The notes under the pieces were generated by a model. That model ran no database searches and had not been told where the DNA came from. It worked only from the letters and a program-made list of their open reading frames with translations. Below, piece after piece: positions 18,675 through 26,746 of a stretch of 64,000 bases of DNA. The stretch covers positions 1,674,001-1,738,000 of the forward strand of contig NZ_CP008896.1 of NCBI RefSeq assembly GCF_000730425.1. Reading direction: 5' to 3'. The position numbers were made by a program, and so were the translations under genes. Positions within the stretch are counted from its first letter, which is position 1. Every line of letters starts with the position of its first letter. The stretch comes from Pseudomonas fluorescens. Lineage in GTDB: Bacteria; Pseudomonadota; Gammaproteobacteria; Pseudomonadales; Pseudomonadaceae.

Positions 18675-19396
18675 TGCGCGGCCTCCGCCTGAGCGGTGGC
18701 TGGCGTAGCGGCCGTCAGCTCGCGCGTCAGCCTTCGGTCGAAGCGGTGCAAACGTATCGCGTGGACAATGAACGCACAAATGGCCGTGGGGATGCCCCAC
18801 ACCGCAATGTGCAGCGGTTCGACATCAATGCCCGAGCCCAAGAGGAAGGTGTGCATCAGTGCAATCGCACCAAAGGCCACGAAGATATCTTCACCAAAAA
18901 ACAGCCCCACATTGTCAGTAGCGGCACACATTGCCAGGACCTTGTGGCGCACTTTGTCCGGCAGCTTGCCAAAGCGCTTTTCGGCAGCCCCTTCAGCCAT
19001 GGGGGCCAGCAACGGGCGCACCATCTGCGGATGGCCACCAAGACTGGTCAAACCCATGGCTGCCGTGGATTCGCGAACAAACAGATAGATGATCAACAGA
19101 CGCCCGACAGTGGCGCGCTCGAAGCGCGCAATCCAGTTCTGCGCATGTAGACGCAGACCATGGCGCTCCAGCAGGCCGATAACGGCCAGGGGCAACAACA
19201 GGATCAGTTGCAAGGCGCGGGTCTGCAGGAAGCCATCGCCCATGGTGGCGAGAATTTTTTCCAGGGGAAAGTGGGCGGCAAACCCGGTGGCAATGGCCGC
19301 TGCCGTCACCACCAGCAACGGATTGAAGCGCAACACAAAGCCGACCACGATGACGAGCACGCCAATCAGCGGCCAAAGGTTCACAACAGTTTGCAT
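18671..19396 (-). CDS. DUF969 membrane protein, probable transporter subunit
   Basis: 241 residues with about six transmembrane segments. ATG 19396 is chosen because AAGGA lies 9 nt upstream and MQTVVNLWPLIGVLVIVVGF is the natural start. Contains FVRESTAAMGLTSLGGHPQMVRPLLAPMAEGA and ATDNVGLFFGEDIFVAFGA. Always paired with DUF979 where I know it. First gene of the DUF969-DUF979-pcp unit. Confidence 0.88.
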   Translation of the reverse strand: MQTVVNLWPLIGVLVIVVGFVLRFNPLLVVTAAAIATGFAAHFPLEKILATMGDGFLQTRALQLILLLPLAVIGLLERHGLRLHAQNWIARFERATVGRLLIIYLFVRESTAAMGLTSLGGHPQMVRPLLAPMAEGAAEKRFGKLPDKVRHKVLAMCAATDNVGLFFGEDIFVAFGAIALMHTFLLGSGIDVEPLHIAVWGIPTAICAFIVHAIRLHRFDRRLTRELTAATPATAQAEAAQ

Positions 19397-19703
19397 GGCG
19401 TTGAGTCCTTGATTGCGTGCTGCGACGCCTGTACCGCTGATAAGCAATAACGGGCAGCCCGACGCGGATTTTTATTATTGACCGGATAGGTCGAGGGTCA
19501 TTGGCGGGCATCTTTGCTGCTTGGAGCGGAGGGTGTCCAACAAGAAAAATTGTTGCTGCAAATCAATAAAGTTTGTGAGGGGATGGCAGGTAATAAGGGG
19601 CATGCCCTCGCGCATAAACCCGCTCGATCAGGGCTGCCAAGCCCTGGAGCCGGCAGCGGCCTTGAATTTTGCGCTGTTTTGCGACGTGGCTGGTGGCTCG
19701 GAA

Positions 19704-19901
19704 TCACCAAAAATGGCTTTCAGCCAATGCCCATCGGTAGGCTTCGAATTCAGCTGCCGTCTGCCTCCAGGCGACGGCTGCCGTCAAATCATTGGAAACA
19801 CCGCCTGTTGCTTGCCCGGACCATGCCGGTACGCACTGAAGCATCAAAAGCGAGAAAATAATGGGAGCGGCCAGGATCTTGTTGTTTTTATCTACATTCA
19901 T
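19704..19901 (-). pseudogene. N-terminal remnant of a secreted HAD-class acid phosphatase (tentative)
   Basis: About 65 codons: a signal peptide (IIFSLLMLQCVPAWSG) then NDLTAAVAWRQTAAEFEAYRW and a stop. The part A-x-W-x-QT-[AS]-AE-[YF] resembles the beginning of secreted HAD acid phosphatases / e(P4)-type nucleotidases, but the catalytic DxDE region is absent downstream in all three minus-strand frames I read. The remaining 19397-20040 sequence shows nothing else; it looks like a decayed locus. Confidence 0.35.
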
Positions 19902-20040
19902 TTTCAAACCCATATTCAAGGTCTAGACAGCCTCAGAAAGCACTGCAAGGGTGTTGTTCTATAACACCCTGCAGGCCGCCTCGATATGGGGGTCGCGATA
20001 GTGGATCAATCAGACGCAACTCCCGCAAACACAGCCCGGT

Positions 20041-22488
20041 TTACCACTGATGTGTGTAACTTGCGGTCAGTACCGTACCCGGCGCAGGCAGGTGGCTGGT
20101 GTTGTTGCTACTACGCATCAGTTGGCTGTAGAGCGGGTAGTAACTGCGATTGAACAGGTTCTGGATCCCCAGGCTGACCTGATCATTTTCACTGAGTTGG
20201 TATTGGCTGATCATATCGACGGTGGTGTAACTGTCGACCTTGCGCCGTCCAAAACTTGCAACACCGTCCAGGCGATAGTCGGCGCCGTCGAAATAGGTGG
20301 CTTGCACACGGTTGCTCCAGTCCTCGGTCGGTTTGAACTCCAGGTAGGCAGTCAGTTTGAGCGGCGGGATGCGGTACCCAGTCATGTCCTGCCAGTCACG
20401 GCCTTCGGGCTGCTCCCGGCCCTTGATCCAGGTAAAGGTGCCACCAGCGCCCCAGCGCTCATCGTCGGTCAGCCAGTCGGCACTGCCTTCAACCCCATAA
20501 ATTCGCTCTTTGGTACGGGTCAGGATCAGGCCATTGTTGAAGCTCTGCACATCCCCAAGCTTGGAGGTGGTGTAGAACACCGCCAGCGAAGCCAATGTCT
20601 GTTCACCCAGCGCACCGCGCCATCCCAACTCATAGTTGTTGGTTTTCACCGGTTCCAGGTTGGAAGAACCGATATCGAATCCACGCCGGGCATTACGCAT
20701 CTGCACACCGATATCGGGCAATTGGAAACCTTGGCTGAACGCCGCGTAGATCTCCTGGCCCGCTACCGGTGAGTAAGTCAGACTGATGTTGGACAGCACC
20801 GAATCGTAATGAACCTTGCCCCCGCGGACAGTGGCCGGCGAGGTCGCTGCCGACTCCGAGAGCGGGATAAAGTCATCGTATTGGGCGGTAGCGTATTCAT
20901 AACGTACACCGCCCTCCACCGACCATTGGTCGTTGAGCTTATGTTGCAACTGTGCAAAGCCGCCGAGACTGCGGGTTGTCAGGTCGGGCATGTAAGTGAG
21001 CTTGCCGATCTTGTCAAACACCCTGCCGCCGCTGGCGTCATAGGCCTGTGGGTCGAAGATATCGATAGGCATGTCGCTGCGCTCCTGGTTGAAGTCAGCG
21101 CCCCACAACAATTCCGTATTGCCCTGGCTCCCCAGAGGCGTGCGTAGCGTGACGCGGCTACCGAACACTTCACTGTTCTGCATGACCTGGTCGACATTGC
21201 GCCCGCGTGTCGCCACTGCGCGGGCATCGAACGGCGTAAACCGAGTGAAGTAGTCGCGGTAGTAGAACTGCGTATTGAGCGTGCCGCCAAATACGTCGGA
21301 GTGGGCGTACTCCAGGTTGAGCAAGGTGTTCTTTATCTGGTTCTGCTCGGCCAACGAAAGGCCGGACAACGGGCGTGCGGGCACCGAGCCCGCAGGAAGC
21401 CTGGCCACAGACGGGTCGGAGGTATAGTCAGTGTCTTGCTCGGCATTGTAATGGCTGGCAGAAAGCTGGATGCGCTGGACGTCATCAATACGCAAGCCCA
21501 GTTTGCCGCCAATATTGTAGGTGTTGGAATCGAACAGATCACCCTGGCTGGGTTCTGGTGCAAGTCGGTGCCCCTTGGCATCGTAGGAGGCGCCAATGCG
21601 CCGGGCGCCAAAGTCCAGGGCGTAATCCACCATGCCCTGGGACCCGGTTACGTGATGCTGCAACTGGCCGCCCAGGCCATCACTGCCCAACTTGCTCAGG
21701 GGCGAGACAGCGCTCAGGCTGGTGGTAGCACGCGGCTCGCCACCCGCGGGACGGGTGGTGATAGAAATGATGCCACCGGTCGCACCTGCACCGTAGATCG
21801 CACTGCTGCCACGGATCACTTCGATACGCTCGATCAGCGCCGGGTCGATGTTCGCCAGGTTGCGCGAGGAATCGCGGTTGGTATTGAGCGGAACACCATC
21901 GACCAGGACCAGCATCGTACGCCCGCGCAGAGTCTGCCCGTAGTCGGTAATGGTGCGGCTTGAGTCGGCCATGCCCGGAACACTTTTGGCCAGCAACGTG
22001 GCGAGGCTGTCCGAGCCCTGGCGCAGTTGCTCCAGCTGTTTGTGCTCGATGACATTGACCTGGCGAGCCTGGGGCACCACGTCGCTGTCGAGCCGCGATG
22101 CGCTGATCGTCAGGCTGGCCAACTCCATTGTGGCCTGCCCGGAATCCTGGGCTTGGGCGGCCTTGGCCGTGTCGCCCTGGACCACAAGGAACGTCTGTTC
22201 GTCCCGCGCCTGTACAGTCAGCCCACTTTTACCGAGCAACCGCTCAAGGGCTTCCTGCAACGTGTAGCGACCCCGTAGCGCTGGCGCGGTCTTGCCTGTG
22301 GTGATTTCACTGGCGAACAGAATCTGTGCCGAGGATTGCCGGGCCACGGCATTGAGGGACTTCTCCAACGATGCGGCCGGGACATCGAAATCAACCGGCG
22401 CAGACTCTGCCAACGACCATTGGCTCAGGAGCAAGCTGCTGGCCAGCAAGGACAGGCGCACCGGCGCACGCAGGAAGGACTGACTCAC
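20041..22488 (-). CDS. TonB-dependent siderophore receptor of IutA/ChtA type with signalling domain
   Basis: 815 residues. After the signal peptide comes an STN (secretin/TonB short N-terminal) signalling domain, FDVPAASLEKSLNAVARQSSAQILFASE, then a plug with TDYGQTLRGRTMLVLVDGV and SSAIYGAGATGGIISI, and a 22-strand barrel ending in aromatic W. LRGR...VLVDGV, YDDFIPL, FSQGFQLPDIG and ERIYGVEGSADWL align well with the aerobactin receptor IutA, so the ligand is probably a citrate-hydroxamate siderophore. GTG 22488 is preferred (GGAGAG upstream); an in-frame GTG 15 bp earlier is possible. The STN domain would signal to the FecR/FecI pair just upstream. Confidence 0.92.
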   Translation of the reverse strand: MSQSFLRAPVRLSLLASSLLLSQWSLAESAPVDFDVPAASLEKSLNAVARQSSAQILFASEITTGKTAPALRGRYTLQEALERLLGKSGLTVQARDEQTFLVVQGDTAKAAQAQDSGQATMELASLTISASRLDSDVVPQARQVNVIEHKQLEQLRQGSDSLATLLAKSVPGMADSSRTITDYGQTLRGRTMLVLVDGVPLNTNRDSSRNLANIDPALIERIEVIRGSSAIYGAGATGGIISITTRPAGGEPRATTSLSAVSPLSKLGSDGLGGQLQHHVTGSQGMVDYALDFGARRIGASYDAKGHRLAPEPSQGDLFDSNTYNIGGKLGLRIDDVQRIQLSASHYNAEQDTDYTSDPSVARLPAGSVPARPLSGLSLAEQNQIKNTLLNLEYAHSDVFGGTLNTQFYYRDYFTRFTPFDARAVATRGRNVDQVMQNSEVFGSRVTLRTPLGSQGNTELLWGADFNQERSDMPIDIFDPQAYDASGGRVFDKIGKLTYMPDLTTRSLGGFAQLQHKLNDQWSVEGGVRYEYATAQYDDFIPLSESAATSPATVRGGKVHYDSVLSNISLTYSPVAGQEIYAAFSQGFQLPDIGVQMRNARRGFDIGSSNLEPVKTNNYELGWRGALGEQTLASLAVFYTTSKLGDVQSFNNGLILTRTKERIYGVEGSADWLTDDERWGAGGTFTWIKGREQPEGRDWQDMTGYRIPPLKLTAYLEFKPTEDWSNRVQATYFDGADYRLDGVASFGRRKVDSYTTVDMISQYQLSENDQVSLGIQNLFNRSYYPLYSQLMRSSNNTSHLPAPGTVLTASYTHQW

Positions 22489-22548
22489 GTTTTTACTCTC
22501 CACGAAGTAGGGTTACAGGGAGATAGCCGCCACCACGGCAGCGCAACC

Positions 22549-23406
22549 CTACCTCGGTTGAAGATTATTTTTTTTGCCTTGGGAGTCGATCAAAACCGAG
22601 CCGTCGGCAGCGGTGGACACGCTCAACGGCAGGATGCCGGGCAACAGTGCCAGCAAACGATCAACGTGACCGCTGTCAAACACACCGGAAACCGGCAGGC
22701 GGGCAAGCCTGGCGTCCATGAGCCTTATGGGTTGCCGGTGATAGCGCTGCAGTGTGTCGATGACCTCCTCAAGCGGGGTGCTTTCAAAGACCAGCCGGCT
22801 TTGTTGCCAGGCGGTGACATCACCCACATCGACCCGCCTCACCAGAACCTCTTGCCCCTTATGCAAACGTAACTGCTGCCCAGGCTCCAGTGCTGCGACT
22901 GAACCTGTGGCGGACGCCCGCACAGCGACCTTGCCCTCAGCCACGGTGACCTGGACATCCTGTTCCTGTCTCCTGACGTTAAAGCGGGTACCCACCACTC
23001 GCACCACAGCCAACCCGGCATCCACCAGGAATGGGCGGTACACCATCGGCGCTACCTCAAACAACGCCTGCCCCGTTTTCAGCTCGACCTGGCGACTGCG
23101 CAGATGCCATGTGATCGTCATCTGCGTATTACTGTCGAGCAGGACCTGAGTACCATCAGCCAACTGCAACGCCTGGCGCTGCCCGACCTGGCTGGCAAAG
23201 TCTTCGCTGCGGTACGCGGGATCAATCCACGCCACACCCGCAACAATTGCCAACAGCAACAACCCAAGCGCTTTTCCTGTCGGGCGTTTGTTTTTAGCGG
23301 GAACCGGAGGAGGCAGCGGAAAACGTTGCTTGAGGTCCTCACGAAACCGCGCAATGGCCTCGTCTTCCGGGCTCAAGTCCTTGCTCTTGTAAGGGGCGCG
23401 ACTCAT
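22549..23406 (-). CDS. FecR-type anti-sigma factor
   Basis: 285 residues with an N-terminal cytoplasmic segment (SPEDEAIARFREDLKQRF), one transmembrane helix (GLLLLAIVAGVAWI, about 48-61) and a periplasmic FecR domain (RQALQLADGTQVLLDSNTQM, GTRFNVRRQEQDVQVTVAEGKVAV). It should relay ligand binding by the receptor STN domain to the sigma factor. Start overlaps the sigma gene stop by 4 bp. Confidence 0.95.
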   Translation of the reverse strand: MSRAPYKSKDLSPEDEAIARFREDLKQRFPLPPPVPAKNKRPTGKALGLLLLAIVAGVAWIDPAYRSEDFASQVGQRQALQLADGTQVLLDSNTQMTITWHLRSRQVELKTGQALFEVAPMVYRPFLVDAGLAVVRVVGTRFNVRRQEQDVQVTVAEGKVAVRASATGSVAALEPGQQLRLHKGQEVLVRRVDVGDVTAWQQSRLVFESTPLEEVIDTLQRYHRQPIRLMDARLARLPVSGVFDSGHVDRLLALLPGILPLSVSTAADGSVLIDSQGKKNNLQPR

Positions 23407-23924
23407 GGCAAGACCTCTGTCCCCATGTGCACGCGGCAGATCCCCATGCCCTGGCGCAGATGCTTCTCGACGGTTTTCAGGGAAATCCCCAGGCGCGCGG
23501 CCACCTCGGCCTGGGGCAGCTCATGCACCTTGTGCATGACAAACACCATTTGGCAGCGCGGCGGCAGACTGGCAATCGCCTCGGTAAGCAGCTCCAGAGC
23601 CCGTTCCCCATCAAGATGACGCTCCTGGCTCGGAGCACCGCAAACTACTGGCGGTAACTGTGAAACGCCGACAACCAAGGCCTCGCGGCGGCGTTCGCTA
23701 CGGTAGCGGCTGATCGCCATGTCACTGGCGATTTTGCGCAACAACGCGATTGGCGTGCGCACACCTGGTTTTTCATCCTGCTCAAGCAACTGCAGGCACA
23801 AGTCGTGTATCACTTCACGGGCAAAAATCCGCTCACCAAAACGTCGGCGCACATGATCCACCAGTTCGTCGTAGTGCCGAACCAATGCTGCCAACAGTGT
23901 GGGTTTAGAAGGGTCGACCTGCAC
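23403..23924 (-). CDS. ECF sigma factor, FecI family
   Basis: About 173 residues if started at GTG 23924 (VQVDPSKPTLLAALVRHYDELVDHV). Region 2 spans HYDELVDHVRRRFGERIFAREVIHDLCLQL, and region 4 has SLPPRCQMVFVMHKVHELPQAEVAARLGISLKTVEKHLRQGM with a helix-turn-helix. It likely directs transcription of the receptor gene when the siderophore is present. The frame is open further upstream but the extra residues look non-coding. The start codon is uncertain because the ribosome-binding site is weak. Confidence 0.92.
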   Translation of the reverse strand: MQVDPSKPTLLAALVRHYDELVDHVRRRFGERIFAREVIHDLCLQLLEQDEKPGVRTPIALLRKIASDMAISRYRSERRREALVVGVSQLPPVVCGAPSQERHLDGERALELLTEAIASLPPRCQMVFVMHKVHELPQAEVAARLGISLKTVEKHLRQGMGICRVHMGTEVLP

Positions 23925-23984
23925 GATGACCTGCGCGAAGAAAGAAACGGATGCCCTGGAAAACGGTGCAATTGCGCGCAGTAT

Positions 23985-24005
23985 AAATGCGAATACTTTA
24001 CATTT
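23985..24005. promoter_or_regulatory. A+T-rich dyad before the ECF sigma gene, possible Fur site
   Basis: AAATG-N11-CATTT centred about 70 bp before the sigma gene start. It has only partial agreement with the 19-bp Fur consensus (about 8 of 19 by eye), but iron repression of this kind of sigma gene is the rule. Confidence 0.3.
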
Positions 24006-24159
24006 GAAGCAGGTATATTGGCCGGGTCCTGCCGGCCAACTACAATCCCCTATCCCGACACATGCCCCATCCGGGGTGCGTCGGTGCACTGGCCGACCGC
24101 AGTTCTCCCCCTTCCCCACCGTCCATTGAGCAGGTTCAGAACCAGCCTCACTCACATCT

Positions 24160-24447
24160 TCAACGGAGAATTGACTCTAGTCGTTTATCCATATGCAATG
24201 GATTCACCTCAAGAATTTCAGGTTCGACAACATGCTCTATAACAAACGGGTCGCTTGACACTAGCGCCTCTAATTCCGAACGTGAAATACCGTGCGCAAT
24301 TATCCCCCCGCCCTGAGCTGGCAAAATCGGCCCACCGACAAGAAAAACACCATCATCGAATCCTTTTTTTATGTAGGCCATATGGCCGTCCATAAACTCA
24401 GCTGCACGAACTTCGTCCCCAGTGAATCGAAGAATAATAAAAAACAT
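24160..24447 (-). CDS. YciI-like (YCII) domain protein
   Basis: 95 residues: MFFIILRFTGDEVRAAEFMDGHMAYIKKGFDDGVFLVGGPILPAQGG... followed by SELEALVSSDPFV. This is the ferredoxin-like YCII fold with the conserved His in DGHMAYI and Asp in SSDPF. Such proteins are small dimeric enzymes or accessory factors; substrate unknown. AGGAGG lies 6 nt before the ATG. Divergent from the ArsR regulator. Confidence 0.85.
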   Translation of the reverse strand: MFFIILRFTGDEVRAAEFMDGHMAYIKKGFDDGVFLVGGPILPAQGGGIIAHGISRSELEALVSSDPFVIEHVVEPEILEVNPLHMDKRLESILR

Positions 24448-24837
24448 AATTGCCTCCTACAGCGATCAGATCAAGTTTATGAATGCAACATTGCAAACCA
24501 TATTCCTAGATTAAATTTCACCAGGCCATTCAAGACAGCTCGCCCATATACAGCATGACGTCCGATGCCATCAGCGCGACCCGAATAACACTTCATCTCA
24601 AACGCTCAACTAACTCATACCCCCCATGAACTTAAAGCTCGCCAACCTCCTGTAAAATTATTTAATGTCATTACCGTTATCTAAACTTTGGTGAGGCGGG
24701 ACTTACCTGCAACGCTCGACAAGCTCGCATCGCGTGCCATCAAGAAGCCCCCTCCCCAAAGCCTCCTGCTCCCGGTGCCACAACGTGAGCCTGATGTCTC
24801 ACTTGACCATCAATTAACCATGAGGTTAAATGAAACC

Positions 24838-25203
24838 ATGAAATCAACCAACGATCAACTCTCAGCCGTGTTTGCCGCATTAGCGGACCCAACCCGCCGC
24901 GCCATCCTGGCCCGCTTGTCCGAAGGCGATGCGCCGGTCGGTGAGCTGGCGCGCCCATTCGATATCTCCGCTCCGGCCATTTCCAAACATCTGCGTGTAC
25001 TGGCCGATGCAGGCTTGATTGGGCGGGAGATCAGTGCCCGATGGCGCATTTGCCACCTGCGGGCCGACGTCCTGCACGAAGCCCACAACTGGCTGGAGAT
25101 GTATCGCCGCCACTGGGAAAGCAATCTCGATAATCTTGTGGAATTTGTAGAAAACGCCCACACCACAGACGCCACGACTAGCGTCAATACCACCGAAACG
25201 TGA
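24838..25203 (+). CDS. ArsR-family transcriptional regulator
   Basis: 121 residues with a winged helix (LSAVFAALADPTRRAILARLSEGDAPVGELARPFDISAPAISKHLRVLADAGLI) and no metal-binding cysteines in the recognition helix, so it belongs to the non-metal type that often pairs with SRPBCC genes. ATG 24838 is used; GAGG is 12 nt upstream, rather far, and ATG 24820 is an alternative. The stop is 11 bp before the SRPBCC-GST start, so the pair forms an operon. The 240 bp upstream show nothing clear. Confidence 0.9.
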   Translation: MKSTNDQLSAVFAALADPTRRAILARLSEGDAPVGELARPFDISAPAISKHLRVLADAGLIGREISARWRICHLRADVLHEAHNWLEMYRRHWESNLDNLVEFVENAHTTDATTSVNTTET

Positions 25204-25214
25204 AGGAAATCATC

Positions 25215-26282
25215 ATGACTCAAGCTACCTTTCAGCTAGAGATGAACCGCTTCATCCGTGCCCCACGCGAGAAAGTTTTTGATGCATTCACGGACCAGAA
25301 TGCACTGGCAGTTTGGCATTGCCCACGCGGTATGCATGTACTGGAGGCCAGCGCCGATGCACGTATCGGTGGCCAATATCGTATCGTAGCGGCCAATCGA
25401 AACGGGACGACGCACACAATAGGAGGCGAGTACTTCACGCTTGATCGCGCCAACTTTCTGGCCTATAGCTGGCGCCAACAAGGGGACGCATCATCAAATC
25501 AGCCCAAAACACTGATTGAAGTCACCCTGACCGAAGAAAAAGGCGGCACCCACCTGCACATGCGCCATAGTGGCTTCCCCGATACTGAGAGCTGCGATTT
25601 GCATAAAACTGGCTGGACCTCAGTGCTCAATCACCTCAACGACTTCCTGGATCCCGATGGCCGCGCCAACACTCTCACTCTGATTGGGTTATCGGCCAGC
25701 CCCTATGTCCGTACTGTACGCATGGCACTGGAAGAGAAGGGCATTCCCTATACACATCAGTCCGCCCTGCCTCACTCTCCGGAAATTCTTGCGCACAATC
25801 CCTTCGGTCGCGTACCTGTACTATGCGATGGCCCTATTTCTTTGTATGAAACGCGAGCGATCCTTTCCTATCTAGAAGATGCGTTCGAGGGTCCCAGCCT
25901 ATTACCAAAAGGTAACCTGCTACAGCGTGCACGTGGGGAGCAGTGGATCAGCCTGATCAACTGCCATGTATATGATGCGATGATAAGTCGCTATTTGCTC
26001 CAATACATCTTCCCCAAGGGCGGAAACGGTCAGCCCGACCGTGCGGTGATTGATGCGGCTGTGCCAGATATCGAAAAGTACTTTGCCTTGTTCGAACAAG
26101 TATATGAAAACCGTAATTATCTAGTAGGTAATGAACTGTCCATGGCTGACTTGTTTCTTGCTCCGATGATTAGCAGCGTAGTGATGTTCCCTGAAGGAGC
26201 AGAGCTGTTAAAAAAATACCCCAATGTTTCGCGTGCCTTGTCCGCAATGCACGAACGGCAGAGCTTTAAAGTAACGGAGTAA
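25215..26282 (+). CDS. Fusion of SRPBCC (AHSA1/CalC-like) and glutathione S-transferase domains
   Basis: 355 residues. Residues about 1-150 are an SRPBCC domain: NRFIRAPREKVFDAFTDQNALAVWHCP, GGEYFTLDRANFLAYSW, TLTEEKGGTHLHMRHSGFPD and the final helix TGWTSVLNHLNDFLD. From about 155 a GST begins: LTLIGLSASPYVRTVRMALEEKGIPYT, NPFGRVPVL, the glutathione-binding LYETRAILSYLEDAF, and a C-terminal helical domain with ELSMADLFLAPM. The Ser in SASPYVR is at the usual catalytic position. Both domains are in one frame without a stop. AGGA lies 8 nt before ATG 25215. Role unknown; detoxification of a hydrophobic electrophile is a guess. Confidence 0.9.
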   Translation: MTQATFQLEMNRFIRAPREKVFDAFTDQNALAVWHCPRGMHVLEASADARIGGQYRIVAANRNGTTHTIGGEYFTLDRANFLAYSWRQQGDASSNQPKTLIEVTLTEEKGGTHLHMRHSGFPDTESCDLHKTGWTSVLNHLNDFLDPDGRANTLTLIGLSASPYVRTVRMALEEKGIPYTHQSALPHSPEILAHNPFGRVPVLCDGPISLYETRAILSYLEDAFEGPSLLPKGNLLQRARGEQWISLINCHVYDAMISRYLLQYIFPKGGNGQPDRAVIDAAVPDIEKYFALFEQVYENRNYLVGNELSMADLFLAPMISSVVMFPEGAELLKKYPNVSRALSAMHERQSFKVTE

Positions 26283-26329
26283 ACGCTTAGTTGAGGGCAG
26301 CTCACCATTAGAACATCTCTATATAAAAA

Positions 26330-26353
26330 GGCCTCAAGCACGAGGCCTCTTTC
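26330..26353 (+). terminator. Terminator after the SRPBCC-GST gene
   Basis: AGGCCTC (26330-26336), short loop, GAGGCCT (26343-26349) followed by CTTTC, about 50 bp after the stop codon. An A-run on the left makes it usable in the other direction. Confidence 0.75.
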
Positions 26354-26426
26354 ATGACGGCTCAACGATAAACGAATGCTCTACCAGGAAAGGGAACTTC
26401 GTAGCTTTTCATTTTTGGGTGACAAC

Positions 26427-26457
26427 AAAAAAGGGCCCACCTTTCGGTGAGCCCTTC
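26427..26457 (-). terminator. Terminator of the tRNA-Val(GAC) gene
   Basis: On the minus strand, AAGGGCTCACC, GAAA-type loop, GGTGGGCCCTT is followed by TTTTTTG. It lies about 30 bp after the 3' end of the tRNA-Val gene. Confidence 0.85.
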
Positions 26458-26485
26458 TAGACCGCCCAGCAGAGCGGATTTTGTT

Positions 26486-26562
26486 TGGTAGGCGCGATTG
26501 GACTCGAACCAACGACCCCCACCATGTCAAGGTGGTGCTCTAACCAACTGAGCTACGTGCCT
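26486..26562 (-). tRNA. tRNA-Val (anticodon GAC)
   Basis: 77-nt cloverleaf with CCA encoded. The anticodon arm is CCACC-TTGACAT-GGTGG and the T arm contains GGTTCGAGTCC. The acceptor stem AGGCACG / CGCGCCT has an A-C mismatch at the fifth pair (see findings). A terminator follows. Confidence 0.95.
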
Positions 26563-26746
26563 GCTGTGAGGCGGCATTCTACGGAATTCCCGAGGGGTGT
26601 CAACACCTTTTTTGCAGCTAAGCCTATGAATATGCGAATTTTTTATTTTTTATCAGCAGCGCTGCTTTTTTCGGGTGGCTGGCAGGGCATTTTCAACTGA
26701 GGTAGGATCGGCGCACTCGTAAAAAATATAAAACAGAGGTTCCAGT

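Noticed and set aside
19521..19964. Plus-strand frame of 147 codons before the receptor gene
   Set aside because: Composition is random-looking with many cysteines and no recognised motif or ribosome-binding site; it overlaps the acid phosphatase-like remnant on the other strand.
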